Of a stretch of 64,000 nucleotides of DNA, positions 45,671-57,310 are shown one piece after another (positions within the stretch are counted from its first letter, which is position 1; the number at the start of each line of letters is the position of its first letter). The translations under genes were made by a program, and so were the position numbers. This DNA comes from Archivesica marissinica (lineage: Eukaryota > Mollusca > Bivalvia > Venerida > Vesicomyidae): the NCBI GenBank assembly GCA_014843695.1, contig CM026393.1:4938324-5002323 (forward strand), given 5' to 3'. Below the pieces are notes generated by a model. That model did not search any database and was not told the DNA's origin. It saw nothing but the letters and a program-made list of their open reading frames with translations.

Positions 45671-48600
45671 TTGAAACTACGGGATTCTGATTTTCTAAAA
45701 TTTGTTTGTGACTACGATGTATTACTGTTCAATGAAACTTGGAATTCTTCTTTTAAAGATATTAATATTGACGGGTATGAATGTATTAATTGTCCACGTC
45801 CAAAATCTAACAAAAATGCTAGACGTTCTAGCGGTGGTGTAGTTGTATATTATAAAAACTGCTATAAAGGTAATTTTAGTGTTGAAAAAATTGACAATAG
45901 GGGTATTATTTGGTTTAAATTAGATAAAACAATTTTACAATCAGCTAAAGATTCATATTTTTGTACTTGTTATATTCCGCCAGAGGATTCGGCAGTTTAT
46001 AGAAATGCCAATTCGTTGCTATATGAGTTTGACTTTTTTGAGTACTTGAATGGTGATATACGACACTATTCTGATAAAGGTGACATATATTTCTTAGGTG
46101 ACCTAAATAGCCGTACTAGAAATGATCCAGATTATATTGATGACCTAAATTTAGATCGATTTATCGATATGCCTGAGACAGTGTTTGCATCTGATCTACC
46201 TGATCGTAAAAACCGTGATAATGGATTTAATAATTATGGGTCAAAATTGTTGACTATTTGTAAAGAGAATAATCTCATTATACTAAATGGCCGTAAAGAA
46301 GAGGGCATCTGTACATTCAATACTATATATAGGAATAAACCTGCATCTAGCCTAGTGGATTATGTACTTACAAGTCCTGATTGTTATAACAAGGTTAATA
46401 ATATGTATGTATTAGATATTAACGAATTTTCTGATCATTGTCCATTAACTTTCTCATTTTGTTGTTGTATAAATGATATAAATCAGAATGAATATGTTGA
46501 GTTTGATAGAATCTTATGGGACACGTCCCGAACCGGTGAATTTATTGATAGTGTTCAAAATAAGTGTGACACTTTCCAAGTAATCAATGATAAGTTACTG
46601 AGTGGAGAATTTGATATTAATCAATGTATGAAGTGTTTTTCTGACACTGTATTTGATATTTCTTATTCGAGCTATGGTAGAACTTTCAATAATCGCCCAA
46701 AACCAAAGAAACGGAAGTCACTATGGTTTAATAATGATTGTAAAATTGCTAAAAATAAGTTTTATGATGCTAAACGCCTCTATTCTTCAGTAAAATATGA
46801 GGTAAATAGATTGCATATGCTTGTATGTAGATATAATTATTGTAAAGTTAAGCGGGTGGCTAAATATAAATTCTATAATAGAGAAAACGCAAATATGGCT
46901 AATATGAGTAAAACGGCACCACGTAAGTTTTGGAAGTATGTAAAGAAATTTAAATCATCTAATAATGTTGATTCTACTGTTAGCCTAGATGAATTTAAAA
47001 AACATTTTGAAAATATATACAATGCATCTCAAGGTAATGTAAATGATGATATGCTTAGCAATATGTGTAATGAGCCTGTTAATATCGAATGTCTTGATAG
47101 AACTATCTCTATTGAAGAGTTAGAAAAAACTATACGTATGTTGAATCGCTATAAAAGTTGTGATTTAGACAACAATGTGTCGGATTTCTTTATTGATGCA
47201 AATAATGTTATATCTCCATATTTATGTACTATGTTTAACTATATTTACGATAATTGTACATATCCTGAGGCATGGTCCAAAGGGGTCATATGTCCAATAT
47301 ATAAAAAGGGTGATAAAAATATTGCCTCTAATTACAGAGGTATTACCTTGGTAAATGTTATTGGAAAGATTTTCTCATTATTATTGCGAAACCGTGTAAA
47401 TAAATGGTGTGAAAATGAAAATATATTTAATGATAATCAATATGGCTTTCGTGATGGTCGTTCTGCGGCTGATCCTATTTTTATATTACATGCTATTATT
47501 CAAAAGGTATTATCAAATAAATCTAAGCTATGGTGCATCTTTATTGATTATATTATCAAAGAGCTTTTGATACCGTCAATAGAGATGCACTATGGACAAA
47601 GCTTATACAATCAGGCGTTAGCTGTAAAATGACCAACATGATTAAATGTATATATAATAATGTACAAGCTTGTGTTAAAATGTCAAGCAATATGAATATG
47701 TCAAATTTCTTTGATGTAACAATTGGTCTTAAACAGGGTGAACCTTTATCACCGCTACTCTTCATTTTGTTTATCAATGATATTGTTGAAAATATCGATT
47801 TTAATACACTAACTGACAAAGATTATGAGCTGTTATCAATGTATATGATTTTATTTGCTGACGATATAGTTTTGTTTACCACTGATCCTGGTAGTTTACA
47901 ATCTCAGATTGATGCTGTGCAACATTATTCAGAAAAATGGGGTCTTAAAATCAATGTGAATAAGACAAAAATCTGTATTTTTGAAAAACGGAAACAAAAT
48001 GTATATCCTGAATTCTTCATTGATAATGAAAAAATCGATATTGTGGATAACTTTGTATATCTAGGTGTTAAATTTACGTATACTGGAAATATGGTTAATG
48101 CAGTTCGAGCATTACATGAACAAGCCCTTAGGTCGTACAATAATTTATTGTGTGTATTTGATAAATTGCAACTTGATATAAAAACCAAATTATCACTTTT
48201 TGATTCAATGATTGTTCCCATTTTAACATATGGTTGTGAAATATGGGGTGTTTACAATTATAAAGATGTTGATAAGTTACATATACGATTTTGTAAATAC
48301 ATTCTTGGTGTGAAAGGTCAGACACCAAACTATAGTGTATATGGTGAACTTGGGAGATTTCCATTGTCTGTAATATGCAAGGAAAGGGCTGTTAAATTTT
48401 GGTTAAAGATGATGAAAAATAGTGATTCACCCATGTACTCAATGTATAATGATTTAAGTAATAATGTTAACGTTGCCTGTTGGGCTAGTAGATTAAATTC
48501 AATTGTAGATCATCTTGGTTTTACAAATGTAAGGATCATCTTTGATAGAAGTGCAAACTATCACACTATATTCAAACTAAGAATAAGAGATCAATTTGTC

Positions 48601-49023
48601 CAAGACTGGCGTGATTGTATTAATGCTATACCAAAATTAGATTATTATTGCAGATATAAGACTGAGTATTGCTTTGAACCATATTTGGATATTATACGAA
48701 ATGATCAATTAAGAAAATTATTAACCTGTATGAGATTATCGTCACACTGTCTAAAAATTGAAATAGGCCGGTACAATAATGTTGACAGACAAAATAGAGT
48801 GTGTAAACTCTGTTCACAAAATATGGTAGAATCCGAATTTCACTTTATGTTGTGCTGCCCATTGTATAAATTTATAAGATCAAAATATCTGGGCAGGTGT
48901 TCCTGGCCCACCACTCAAAAATTCAACATGTTAATGTCAATAAAGAATAGAAAATGTTTGCTGAATATTGCTCGATTTGTGAAAGAAGCGCTTTGCCTAC
49001 GTAAAAATACTCTTGGAAATTAA
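45671..49023 (+). pseudogene. LINE-B2 ORF2: APE endonuclease and reverse transcriptase, one frameshift
   Basis: Endonuclease motifs: LLFNETWNSS, SSGGVVVYYK, YFLGDLNSR, SLVDYVLTS and EFSDHCPLTFSF (45725-46465). RT motifs: VICPIYKKGDKNIASNYRGI, NQYGFRDGRSAADPIF, CIFIDY, then after a frameshift at about 47548-47555 (a local TAT/ATTAT duplication) GLKQGEPLSPLLFILFINDI and active site FADDIVLF (about 47850). The C-terminus has CKLCSQNMVESEFHFMLCC, a Cys/His motif. The codon for ORF2's start is unclear; translation may begin at 45650-45671 or by re-initiation. Confidence 0.9.
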
Positions 49024-49200
49024 ATTAGATGTGTCTACTGATCGTTTACTGTACTGATGTGTTTGTGTGTTTTGTTATTTGTATAAATTATATATTTATT
49101 GTCATGTATATATATTTATTGTCTTTGCCATAAGTTATTGAAATTGTAAATGGCCAAAGGCAAATGTTTTGCCGATTTGCTAATAAACTTGAAACTGAAA

Positions 49201-50014
49201 CATTATCACGAATTAAAGCAAGCGTGTTTCCAATTACCAACACAAACAAATTAACAAATATCAAATTATTTTATGCAATCTATAACTCACAGGAAAAAAT
49301 ACCTTCTACTTCTACTGCAATACTGCCCAGGGCTAATGCATCACGGGCAAGTGACATCATCAAAATGGTTAAGAGCTCTAAGGCGTATGTACAGTTAAAA
49401 ACTGATAAAAACGTGTCAAGTGTCTAGGCTGTTAGTTTTTACAGACGAAGGCCAAACTCGTCTACATATGTGGTCTGCACCAGGTCAGGAGGAAGCGCAT
49501 TCCAGTCCCTGATGGTACGAGGAATGAAGCTGTTCTTGTACTGTTCATAACTGGTGTGCAATTGGATGTAGGCTAAGTCGTGTGTTCTTGTGCGGCCGGT
49601 GGAGGTTGTGACATACTCTGGGATGATGACTGGAGACAGATTGTTGGTAGCTTTGTAAAATGTTACTAGTCGTTTGTTGGTTCTGCGTTGTTGTAGAGGC
49701 GGCCATTGTAGTTGATCAAGCATGGATGTTGCACTTTCTCTGTAGGAGTAGACACCAGTGACAAAACGGGCGCCCTTGCGTTGAACTTTTTCTAAGGCTT
49801 GAATATCTTGCTTAAAGTAAGGATCCCAAACTGAAGATGAGTACTCCAAATGTGGTCGAACAAGTGATGTGAATGCCCTTGATTTCACTTCTTGGCTACA
49901 TCCATAAATATGTCTTCTCAGTAGGTTTAGAATCTTGTTGGCTTTGCCAGTTATGTTGCTGATGTGAGTTTTCCATGTTAAATCTGAGGTCAATTCCACT
50001 CCAAGGTACGGATG
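49201..50014. repeat. Long direct repeat flanking the LINE-B block, right copy
   Basis: The partner of 39909-40714. Here LINE-A sequence continues without a break beyond 50014 into the RT and endonuclease. This copy is therefore still joined to the body of LINE-A, while the left copy is joined to the 3' UTR end. Confidence 0.9.
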
Positions 50015-52085
50015 ATGTTGTACTTCCTGGAGGTTGTTCCCTTCGATGCTATATTGGATCTGAAGATGTTTGCGTTGTCTGGTGGTCTTGAGTAGGTGAC
50101 ATTTAGCTGCATTAGCCAGGTGTTGGACCATTCAACCATAGTGTTTAGATATAGTTGCAGTTGTATCTAGTCTTGAGTACTATTGATGTTTCTATATAGC
50201 AGACAGTCATCAGCGAAGAGCTTGATAGTAGTAAGAGGAGATATCTTGTCGCCAATATCGTTCACGTAAAGAAGGAACATTAGCGGCCCTAACAGTGTGC
50301 CTTGTGGTACACCAGACAAGACTGGAGAGTCTGAGGATGAAGATCCATCAAGGACTACTTTCTGCTGGCGATGGCATAGCCATGACTCTATCCAGTTGTT
50401 TGTATAGCCGGATATACCATTGTGTGTAAGTTTGTGGAGAAGTCTTCGATGAGCTACTGTGTCGAAGGCTTTACTGAAATCCAGGATCAGTATGTCAGTG
50501 GTCTTTCTCTTATCAAGTCTGCGTCAGTAATTGGGTTTCGCAGGAGTGGTTTGCTCTAAATCCATGTTGAACATTTACGAGGATCTTATGCCGGTCCAAA
50601 TGGTTCATGATTTGACTAAAAACAATGTGTTCCATGGATTTACACAGGATACATGTTAGAGAGACTGGTCTGTAATTGGCTGGGTTGGTCTTATCACCCT
50701 TCTTAAATACAGCAGTTACATTTGCATTTTGCCAGTTTAATGGTACTTGGCCAGTGTTGTATGACTGTTGGAATATGATGCTCAGGATAGGGGCAATCTG
50801 GCTGGATACCATCTTAAGTATTCTGGTTGGTAAGAGATCAGGACCTGATGCTTTGGATGGGTTCAGGTTATCGAGAAGTTTCTCAATACCTAGGCTGGTG
50901 AACTCGATATCTGTCATTGCGGAGACCGGGGGACCTTCTATCTCAGGAAGTTGATCATCCTTCTCTCTGGTAAATACAGAAGTATACTGGGTGTTGAGTG
51001 CCTCTGCCTTTTCCTTTGGTTCACTAATGATGGTATTGTTTGACTTCAGGACGGGGGTGTTACTCTGTCCTAATTTCTTATCTTTTATGTAGGAATAGAA
51101 TTTCTTAGGATTTTCAGTGACACTGATGTTTAAAATATTGTCAATGTATTCTCTATGAGCTTTCTGGATGGATTCTTTCACTAATTTGTCTAATTTAATG
51201 TATCGTCTCCAGGAATGGCTGTTTCGGTTGTGTTTTCCAGCATCCCATGTTCTTTTCTTCCGTCGACAGTCTCTTTGATTTCGGGAGATAACCACGGTAG
51301 GTTCCATCTTGATGAAATTTTCTTCTGGGGGATGTTTTTCTTCATAGAGTTCAGTAAAGCATCTTTAAAAAGGTTCCAGTTCTCATTTACTGATCTAGTA
51401 TAAGGATTACCAGATGTATAATAATCCAAAAAGTTACTCATGTCCCGTTTTACCTCTTCTATATTATCTTTCTTGTATTTATATACATAACGGTCAGGTT
51501 TTTTCTGACGTCTGACAGACATGTTCACATTGTAAGTTACTACACAATGGTCACTCATTCCTGGGTGGATTTCTAAGTCTGAAATTATATCTGGATTTGT
51601 AGTAAACGTTAAATCAAGTATATTGTCATTCCGTGTTGGTTCGTCTGTTAACTGAGTAAGGAAATTAGCGCTCACGAAGTCCAGCATGGTGGTATTCAGT
51701 TGCATTGAGTAGTTGGGGTTGTTACGCACTGATGAATTCTCCCATATGATGTCAGGTGTGTTGAAATCTCCGTTGAGAACGATGTTGGGTAGTGCAGTGT
51801 CTTTACATGTAAGTTTTGAAACTGATTCATGAAGAAGATTAATGACTTCTGGATCATCCTTAGAAGGTGTTCTATAAAAGGAACCAATGAATAATGGCTT
51901 GCTGTTTACAATTTCAATACGTGTCCAAACTAACTCACAGTCTGTTTCTAGTTCTGTTACGGGGGATGCTACTAAGGTGTTCTTCACTGCTATCAGCACT
52001 CCTCCGGCACCAAGTTTGTTGTCTTTCCTATTGACAATTTCATATCCGGAACTCTGAGGTCAGAGTCGCTAATGGTAGAATCCAA
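49201..52085 (-). pseudogene. LINE-A: Jockey/CR1-type endonuclease and RT, 5'-truncated
   Basis: Minus strand, high to low coordinate: endonuclease (SKLDSTISDSDLRV near 52070; GAGGVLIAVKN; GSFYRTPS; NGDFNTPDI; NNDNILDLTFTTNP-like; GMSDHCVV) to about 51500. Then comes the linker, then RT (SKASGPDLLPTRILK, VTAVFKKGDKTNPANYRPVS, VQHGFRANHSCETQL at 50513-51307), the active-site region LFADDCLLYR in a shifted frame near 50200, and the C-terminal part at 49439-50131. Frame changes occur near 52035, 51220, 50513 and 50135, with a stop near 50170. ORF1 is missing. The element is dead. Confidence 0.85.
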
Positions 52086-52373
52086 CTTTGACTCACACAC
52101 ACACACAGAACATCGGGGACTTGGGTACGTTTTGACTGGAACCCGTAACGACAACTCGCTGCTATCGACCATTAAAGTATATCATTGCAAGTTCTAGTGA
52201 CTGTAACTCACGTCAAATAACCTCTGTCAAGTGTACATAATCATGTGTACATATACATGTGACAATCATCCCCATTCATGAGAAAGCACTACAATAGGAG
52301 ACATTATTCGGTCCTTAGTAGTCGACAGTGTCACTATCGGTTTGAACAAGTTAGACTAGCGTACACTTGAGAC

Positions 52374-52460
52374 CACAGGGATTCGGCACGTTTGGGGGTA
52401 CTAGTATATATATTAAGTAAATATATATACTAGTACCCCCAAAAGTGCCGAATCCCTGTG
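52374..52460. mobile_element. Palindromic MITE, 8-bp target duplication, copy 2
   Basis: CACAGGGATTCGGCACG and its complement bound an 87-bp palindrome like that at 24631-24722. The flanks 52366-52373 and 52461-52468 are both cttgagac, an exact 8-bp duplication. The centre is shortened relative to copy 1. Confidence 0.88.
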
Positions 52461-52669
52461 CTTGAGACAAGAAGAGTTGATGCACGTTATTATATGTTCT
52501 ATATATTTGCTTAGTTGTTGTCCCCATGTCTTCCTATATGTTTTCCTATATGTCTACCCATCCAGGCACGCAGGCATGCCAGGACGGACGAACCGACACA
52601 CATGGTAGACAGAGAAGGTAATATAAACAAGCAACAAGTTGTAGAGACAGCTTACCTAGATCAAGGGTA

Positions 52670-54070
52670 TACAATGGTCTACATCTCTACATCCCTGATT
52701 GGTCTACATCCCTACCTCCGTGATTGTCTACATCCCTACCTCCGTGATTGGTCTATATCCCTACGTCCCTGATTGGTATACATCCCTGATTGGTCTACAT
52801 CCCTACCTCCGTGATTGGGCTACATCCCTGATTGTCTACATCCCTACCTCATTGATTGGTCTACATCCCTACCTCACTGATTGGTCTACATCCCTACCTC
52901 CCTGATTGTTCTACTTCCCTGATTGGTCTATATCCCTACCTCCGTGATTGGTCTACATCCCTGATTGTCTACATCCCTACCTCACTGATTGGTCTACATC
53001 CCTACCTCACTGATTGGTCTACATCCCTGCCTCACTGATTGGTCTACATCCCTGCCTCACTGATTGGTCTACATCCCTATCTCCGTGATTGGTCTACATC
53101 CCTGATTGTCTACATCCCTACCTCACTGATTGAATCTGGTCTACATCCCTACCTCACTGATTGGTCTACATCCCTGATTGGTCTACATCCCTACCTCACT
53201 GATTGGTCTACATCCCTGATTGTCTACATCCCTACCTCACTGATTGATCTACATCCCTACCTCACTGATTGGTCTACATCCCTGATTGTCTACATCCCTA
53301 CCTCACTGATTGATCTACATCCCTACCTCACTGATTGGTCTACATCCCTGATTGTCTACATCCCTACCTCACTGATTGATCTACATCCCTACCTCACTGA
53401 TTGGTCTACATCCCTGATTGTCTACATCCCTACCTCACTGATTGATCTACATCCCTACCTCACTGATTGGTCTACATCCCTGATTGTCTACATCCCTACC
53501 TCACTGATTGATCTACATCCCTACCTCACTGATTGGTCTACATCCCTGATTGTCTACATCCCTACCTCACTGATTGATCTACATCCCTACCTCACTGATT
53601 GGTCTACATCCCTGATTGTCTACATCCCTACCTCACTGATTGATCTACATCCCTACCTCACTGATTGGTCTACATCCCTGCCTCACTGATTGGTCTACAT
53701 CTCTAATTGAGCTACATCCCTACCTCACTGATTGGTCTACATCCCTACCTCACTGATTGGTCTACATCCCTGCCTCACTGATTGGTCTACATCTCTAATT
53801 GATATACATCCCTATCTCACTGATTGGTCTACATCCCTACATCACTGATTGGTCTACATCCCTGCCTCACTGATTGGTCTACATCTCTAATTGATATACA
53901 TCCCTACCTCACTGATTGGTCTACATCCCTACCTCACCGATTGGTCTACATCCATACCTCACTGATTGGTCTACACCCCTGCCTCACTGATTGGTCTACA
54001 TCCCTAATTGATCTACATCCCTACCCCACCGATTGGTCTACATCCTACCTCCCTGAATGGTCTACATCCC
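52670..54070. repeat. ~25-bp minisatellite (tgattggtctacatccctac), with 66-bp higher-order units
   Basis: Units of the form tgattggtctacatccctac + ctcac vary by short deletions (tgattgtctacatccc; tgattggtctacatccc). From about 53210 to 53650 three unit types recur in fixed order as a 66-bp higher-order repeat, about seven times. Long repetitive ORFs on the plus strand are artefacts. Confidence 0.95.
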
Positions 54071-54287
54071 TACATCCCGTATACGTATGTGAGCGTTCGA
54101 GTGTCCCACGAAGAACCTATCATGAAGTAGCCGTGGATTCATTCTTCATTAACGCTGTCAACGCCAATGCCGTCACTCGTCGTCATGATACCCTTTTCTT
54201 CAGATTATTATCTTGTGGTATACAGATGACGTGAGTAGTAGCAAAATGATCACCGCTTTTTGTTCTTCATAGCCACTCGTCCGATGT

Positions 54288-54676
54288 TTGTCTACATTCA
54301 GTGGAGTGACCGAGGCTGTATATTCAGTGGAGTGATCCAGGCTGTACATGTACATTCAGTGGAGTGATCCAGGCTGTATATTCAGTGGAGTGATGCAGGC
54401 TGTACATTCAGTGGAGTGATCCAGGCTGTACATTCAGTGGAGTGATCCCGGCTGTACATGTACATTCAGTGGAGTGATCCAGGTTGCATATTCAGTGGAG
54501 TGATGCAGGTTGTACATGTACATTCAGTGGAGTGATCCAGGTTGTATATTCAGTGGAGTGATCCAGGTTGTACATTCAGTGTAGTGATCCAGGTTGTACA
54601 TGTACATTCAGTGGAGTGATCCAGGCTGTACATTCAGTGGAGTGATCCAGGCTGTACATTCAGTGGAGTTATCCAG
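54288..54676. repeat. 26/32-bp minisatellite (attcagtggagtgatccaggctgtac)
   Basis: About 14 units. Some carry an extra atgtac before the next attcag, so two unit lengths alternate. The left edge is near 54293. Confidence 0.92.
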
Positions 54677-54679
54677 GTG

Positions 54680-55300
54680 AATAACACACCCGTACTCCAA
54701 GATTGAAATGGTGAAAAACAGACTGTCTTGGAACACACATCCATATTAACCATACCCCTCCCACACTGGGATGATGACACTTCTAGATGATCACATGATA
54801 AAATACAACATTATTTCAAATACAATGTATATGTTTAATGAGATTTTGATTGTTTTTATACTTTAACAAACATCTTTAATTGGAAATAAAGAGTATATAC
54901 ATATATACAGGATCTTACATGAGTGGTGATTTCATACCATATTTTATTTTTTTAAAAATTGTTTGCTATTAAGCAAACTTTTTGACGAGCAAAATTTGAA
55001 ATGAGTCATAAAATATGGTACGAGATCACCTCGAGTGCAAGATACTTTTATCACAGTAACAACAATCATAAATTTGAAAAACATGTTTCTAGCGCTCGTT
55101 TTAATAATATTTTTGCACAAAATATCATTGCTAGGTCATTTTGGTGCAAGCGTCAGCACAAATTGTAATGATGTTACTATCTGGTCACGATGTCATTATG
55201 ACAAACAGCATTATATTTAGGTTTTAAACACTGTTGTAATTACGTCAAGACTTCTTTTAAATCGTCTTTTGTCTTACCGTTAACATACCAATTCACATAG
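54680..55300. other. AT-rich spacer, no gene seen
   Basis: An interval between two repeat blocks. No exon or element boundary was recognised. Confidence 0.5.
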
Positions 55301-55302
55301 TG

Positions 55303-55590
55303 TGTGTTTTACGCTTATTTATCGTCGCTACCGGTTGCTCATATGAGCGACGCCTCCTGAAGAGATTAGTCATTTTAGATTTTTGGAGGATAGTGCAATG
55401 ATACAGACAGAGACACATTCCAGAGTCTCCTCTGGTTCTTTTACGTGCATGGTGTACACCACCGACATGAGACCTCGGTTTAAAGTCTCATCTGAAAGAC
55501 TGTTAATTTTATTAGGGTCAGATGGGGGATCGATCCTGCGATCCATGGATTACCACTCCAGCGTGTTACCACTGGACTACAGATCCGTCA
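55303..55590 (-). repeat. tRNA-derived SINE, family 1
   Basis: Third near-complete copy: tRNA-like head at 55590-55510 (A box TAGTCCAGTGG; B box altered to GGATCGATCC), body with ctctggttcttttacgtgcatgg in plus reading, and tail near 55303. Confidence 0.72.
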
Positions 55591-55825
55591 GCATGGGCAC
55601 CTGGGTAGAACCACCGAACTATGCATAATATAAAGATGACAGAGGTAGTGTTTGAAACATAACAACATAATGTGTGTAATTTCACATACTATGAAATATT
55701 AAACTAACATATCACCACGACGTTCTAGACATCGGTCCTCATGATATAATAGAAGCCTTGGCCATAGGGCCTACAAAACGTAAAAGTATGTACTGGCAAG
55801 CCAGTAATCTGACCATCAGATTATC

Positions 55826-55975
55826 CAGCACATATACATTTCTCCGGATGCAGATATTCTATAAAGTCATGGATTCTCCAGCACATATACATTTCTCCGG
55901 ATGCAGATATTCCATAAAGTCATGGATTCTCCAGCACATATACATTTCTCTGGATGCAGATATTCCATAAAGTAG
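55826..55975. repeat. ~53-bp tandem repeat, three copies
   Basis: The unit begins cagcacatatacatttctc and ends cataaagtcatggattct. Copies start near 55828, 55880 and 55932 with few substitutions. Confidence 0.9.
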
Positions 55976-56070
55976 CTTTGTAGTATGTCCAGGTAAAATT
56001 GAGATTCATCAATGTTTCTTTTTTGGGGTTTATCGTCGCACAAACAGTTACGTCATATGGCGACTTACCA

Positions 56071-56820
56071 GCTATTGGTGGAGCAAGACCCAGGGTGCCC
56101 CTCCCTGTAGCATTGCATGCACGGACGGACACCCGGGTAGACCCACCGACCTACCAGACATTCCAGCTATTGGTGGAGCAAGACCCAGGGTGCCCCTCCC
56201 TGTAGCATTGCAGGCACGGACGGACACCCGGGTAGACCCACCGACCTACCAGACATTCCAGCTATTGGTGGAGCAAGACCCAGGGTGCCCCTCCCTGTAG
56301 CATTGCAGGCACGGACGGACACCCGGGTAGACCCACCGACCTACCAGACATTCCAGCTATTGGTGGAGCAAGACCCAGGGTGCCCCTCCCTGTAGTATTG
56401 CAGGCACGGACGGACACCCGGGTAGACCCACCGACCTACCAGACATTCCAGCTATTGGTGGAGCAAGACCCAGGGTGCCCCTCCCTGTAGTATTGCAGGC
56501 ACGGACGGACACCCGGGTAGACCCACCGACCTACCAGACATTCCAGCTATTGGGGAGCAAGACCCAGGGTGCCCCTCCCTGTAGTATTGCAGGCACGGAC
56601 GGACACCCGGGTAGAACCACCGACCTACCAGACATTCCAGCTATTGGTGGAGCAAGACCCAGGGTGCCCCTCCCTGTAGCATTGCAGGCACGGACGGACA
56701 CCCGGGTAGAACCACCGACCTACCAGACATTCCAGCTATTGGTGGAGCAAGACCCAGGGTGCCCCTCCCTGTAGTATTGCAGGCACGGACGGACACCCGG
56801 GTAGAACCACCAATCTTCTG
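56071..56820. repeat. 95-bp tandem repeat, eight copies, inside a SINE-like module
   Basis: Units start gctattggtggagcaagacc at 56071, 56166, 56261, 56356, 56451, 56546, 56640 and 56735. One unit has a 1-bp deletion. The array is GC-rich compared with its surroundings. It starts after a module gtttatcgtcgcacaaacag (56026-56048) and runs directly into family 4 SINE sequence at 56822. Confidence 0.95.
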
Positions 56821-56821
56821 C

Positions 56822-56985
56822 AAGATGGTACGGTGGTTGCCAGATCGGACAGGTGGGTTTTCTCCGGGTACTCCGGTTTTCTCCCACACGAATGACCACA
56901 TATACGCTTTCATCCGCGCCAACGAGAGTGATTAATATAAAGTTGTTAGAACTTGCTTCGCAATAAATAAAGCTTAAAGCTTCTG
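56822..56985 (+). repeat. SINE family 4 body and tail
   Basis: It contains ggttgccagatcgg, ggttttctccgggtactccgg and the tail gttgttagaacttgcttcgc with aataaag. The tRNA-like head is replaced by the preceding 95-bp array. Confidence 0.7.
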
Positions 56986-57310
56986 CAAGATTCATCAATC
57001 TATTGTATTACTTTTTTCACAGCTGACACATCAATTTCTCTGGAATATTGTGTCTGCTGAGTTATTTATATGTACCGAATTTCTATTTCTGATAACTTCT
57101 CATACCATCATTATAAAACACAGAAAAAAAGTAAAATTTATGCAAATTTACAACGTTTGAAGACCTTGTTCCTGATGGAATCCATCGTCACGAGGGAGAG
57201 GGAAGAGACAATGTGGAGTTCAGTGTCTTACCTAAAGACATCACAACCGTGATTCTGGCAGTGTTTGAATTCACAACCTCTCGATTATGACATGCACACC
57301 ATATCCATTA

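Larger units (their letters stand above)
44188..49200 (+). mobile_element. LINE-B2, nearly full-length non-LTR retrotransposon
   Basis: A 5' UTR (44188-44318), ORF1 (44319-45615) and ORF2 (45671-49023) are followed by a 3' UTR that ends aataaacttgaaactgaaa. Only one frameshift in each ORF separates it from an open element. It sits directly after LINE-B1 and directly before the second copy of the 806-bp repeat. Confidence 0.85.
38850..52136. mobile_element. Second MULE, body mostly lost, enlarged by nested LINEs
   Basis: The 19-bp inverted termini (38850-38868 and 52118-52136), the tandem subterminal repeats and the transposase C-terminus at 39102-39395 suggest a MULE whose interior was replaced or interrupted. 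From left to right the interior holds the transposase 3' end, SINE family 1 (39411-39698), LINE-A, the LINE-B block, the rest of LINE-A and a short (CA)n tract. No target duplication is evident, so the pairing of the two ends is inference. Confidence 0.45.

Noticed and set aside
53039..54234. Repetitive ORF with a non-repetitive C-terminal end and a GTGAGT at 54230
   Set aside because: The repetitive part is a minisatellite. The unique tail of about 55 codons has no recognised motif and no clear acceptor.
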